Assembly (NCBI GenBank): GCA_007121575.1
Contig: SKKJ01000335.1
Coordinates: 1-6,936 of the forward strand
DNA from: Natronomonas sp.
GTDB taxonomy: Archaea > Halobacteriota > Halobacteria > Halobacteriales > Haloarculaceae
Direction of reading: 5' to 3'
DNA: 6,936 bases
A program made the translations under genes and the position numbers. Under the pieces are notes generated by a model, which worked only from the letters and a program-made list of their open reading frames with translations, was not told the DNA's origin and ran no database searches. Position 1 is the first letter of the stretch; each line of letters opens with the position of its first letter. This document shows positions 6,323-6,936 of this stretch, piece by piece.

Positions 6323-6356
6323 CCCGGGATCCTGTGCTCAATTAGCACCACCCGGG
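6323..6356. repeat. Nested dyad upstream of the pilin operon
   Basis: CCCGGG occurs at 6323-6328 and 6351-6356, each a self-palindrome followed by AT (direct repeat CCCGGGAT, 28 nt apart). Between them GTGCT (6334-6338) and AGCAC (6344-6348) form an inner inverted repeat around CAATT. The whole can be drawn as an imperfect hairpin or as two operator half-sites. It lies 74-107 nt before the pilin ATG, so it could be a regulator site near the promoter or an element of the 5' leader. Confidence 0.45.
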
Positions 6357-6429
6357 ATGGTTGGACACGACAGACGTGCGTTGGCGGATGAAGACGACCT
6401 GTGGGGGTGTAATGTGAGAAAAACCACCT

Positions 6430-6837
6430 ATGAAACCGAACAGACTACACGAGTTGTTCACGGAAGATCGCGCCGTTTCGCCCGTCGTGGGCGTGGCGCT
6501 ATTGATCGCTATCACAGTAATCCTGGCCGCCGTTATCGGCGGCGTCGTCCTCGGGCTCGGAACCGGCGGCGCAGACACGCCGCAGGCGCAGCTGAACGCG
6601 CAGTATGATGTGTCAGATCCGGGGAACGTGACCATAAACCACAACGGCGGTTCACCGCTTCCTGCCGGCCAGGTCACGGTTATGGATCAATCGAATAATA
6701 ACGTAACGCTGACGGACGACCTGACCGCCGGGAACTCCTTCGAGACAGATGAGCTCGAGACATCTGATGACATAACCGTTATCTGGAATGATCCAAACAG
6801 CAGTAGCGAAACCGTCATCGCGGAGTTTAGTCCCTGA
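6430..6837 (+). CDS. pilA: Type IV pilin (PilA-like), probable structural subunit
   Basis: Predicted 135 residues. The class III leader M1-A15 ends E-D-R-A, with expected prepilin peptidase (PibD) cleavage before V16-S-P-V-V-G-V-A-L-L-I-A-I-T; the hydrophobic helix that packs into the filament core spans about 17-43. This N-terminus is the hallmark of haloarchaeal PilA-type adhesion pilins (archaeal type IV pilin N-terminal domain). The short ectodomain is acidic and Thr/Asn-rich, has no Cys, and carries three N-glycosylation sequons (N66-V-T, N91-V-T, N123-S-S). No Shine-Dalgarno sequence is seen before the ATG. A second pilin gene starts 21 nt downstream, so the two are probably cotranscribed. 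Whether these pilins are assembled by the PilC of this locus or by another pilus system cannot be told from sequence; haloarchaeal pilins are often shared between machines. Confidence 0.93.
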   Translation: MKPNRLHELFTEDRAVSPVVGVALLIAITVILAAVIGGVVLGLGTGGADTPQAQLNAQYDVSDPGNVTINHNGGSPLPAGQVTVMDQSNNNVTLTDDLTAGNSFETDELETSDDITVIWNDPNSSSETVIAEFSP

Positions 6838-6858
6838 ACACTGATACGAACACATCCA

Positions 6859-6936
6859 ATGAACCCACTCACAGTCGTATCGGACGAACGGGCTGTCTCG
6901 CCGGTCGTCGGCGCGACGCTTTTGATCGGCATCACC
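6859..6936 (+). CDS. Second type IV pilin, truncated by the window end
   Basis: Only 26 codons are visible, from ATG 6859 to the window end. The leader M1-A12 ends D-E-R-A, then V13-S-P-V-V-G-A-T-L-L-I-G-I-T, the same class III cleavage motif and helix start as the preceding pilin. The DNA of the two cleavage regions is similar but not identical, so this is a diverged tandem paralogue rather than a recent copy. The 21-nt spacer has no clear ribosome binding site. Length and ectodomain are unknown. Confidence 0.85.
   Translation, partial: MNPLTVVSDERAVSPVVGATLLIGIT

Larger units (their letters stand above)
6095..6429. other. Divergent non-coding region between the RecA-like and pilin genes
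   Basis: These 335 bases hold no convincing gene. They should carry the promoters of the minus-strand RecA-like gene and the plus-strand pilin operon. Weak TATA-like words are visible: GTTTACA read on the minus strand at 6246-6240, and GGTTAATGG (6277-6285) and ATTACAAA (6311-6318) on the plus strand. None can be chosen by sequence alone. A dyad around CCCGGG lies at 6323-6356. The pilin ATG is not preceded by a Shine-Dalgarno sequence; instead CCACCT, the anti-Shine-Dalgarno sense, abuts it. Confidence 0.5.

Noticed and set aside
6091..6351. Minus-strand 86-codon frame in the divergent region as a full gene
   Set aside because: No ribosome binding site or domain seen, strongly basic composition, and it crosses the CCCGGG dyad; only the short 3' part was kept as a low-interest observation.
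6282..6608. Plus-strand frame of 108 codons from an upstream ATG running into the pilin gene
   Set aside because: It is out of frame with the clear pilin and has an Arg-rich tail; a shadow of the real coding frame.
6746..6766. CAGATG ... CATCTG inverted repeat around CTCGAG
   Set aside because: Six-base arms inside the pilin coding region, explained by the repeated Glu-Thr-Asp/Ser codons.
6687..6935. Minus-strand frame opposite both pilins
   Set aside because: It is the exact antisense of the conserved pilin N-termini, which explains its apparent similarity to another antisense frame at 6342-6677.
1..6936. Search for tRNA, rRNA, CRISPR arrays, insertion sequences and attachment sites
   Set aside because: No cloverleaf, regularly spaced repeats, transposase-like protein or terminal inverted repeats with target duplication were seen by eye.

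Overview
The window comes from a halophilic archaeon (class Halobacteria, genus not determinable from this sequence). The signs are strongly acidic predicted proteins (many Asp and Glu, few Cys and Lys), a moderately GC-rich sequence full of CGA and GATC, a HalOD1 domain protein (a domain known almost only from haloarchaea), and pilins with the haloarchaeal R-A-V-S-P-V-V-G leader motif. It is a type IV pilus locus.

Positions 1-4978 (+) form one tightly packed operon. It starts with the 3' part of the membrane platform gene pilC (type II secretion F family; its 5' end, and presumably the pilB ATPase gene, lie upstream of the window). Five small membrane-anchored proteins follow, each opening with a short charged leader, an R-[GA]-[QV]-[TSM] class III (prepilin) cleavage motif and a single hydrophobic helix, then an extracellular beta-rich domain. 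They look like the haloarchaeal families I recall as DUF7287, DUF7288, DUF7261, DUF7266 and DUF7289. Junctions are a 4-nt overlap, a 1-nt gap, and 10-, 8- and 8-nt overlaps, so translation is probably coupled. The simplest reading is a set of minor pilins that assemble with PilC and prime or cap the pilus.

Positions 4979-6094 hold a stem-loop at the operon end, then a small HalOD1 protein (+) and, convergent to it, a RecA/KaiC (RAD55)-like protein (-) whose Walker A motif has decayed. Both are candidate regulators of the pilus locus, though nothing in the sequence proves it.

Positions 6095-6429 are a non-coding divergent region with a conspicuous CCCGGG/GTGCT dyad. Positions 6430-6936 carry two tandem major-type pilin genes (+). 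The first is complete at 135 residues; the second is cut by the window end after 26 codons. So the window contains pilus platform, five probable minor pilins, two probable structural pilins and two possible signalling proteins. No transposons, CRISPR, tRNA or rRNA were seen.
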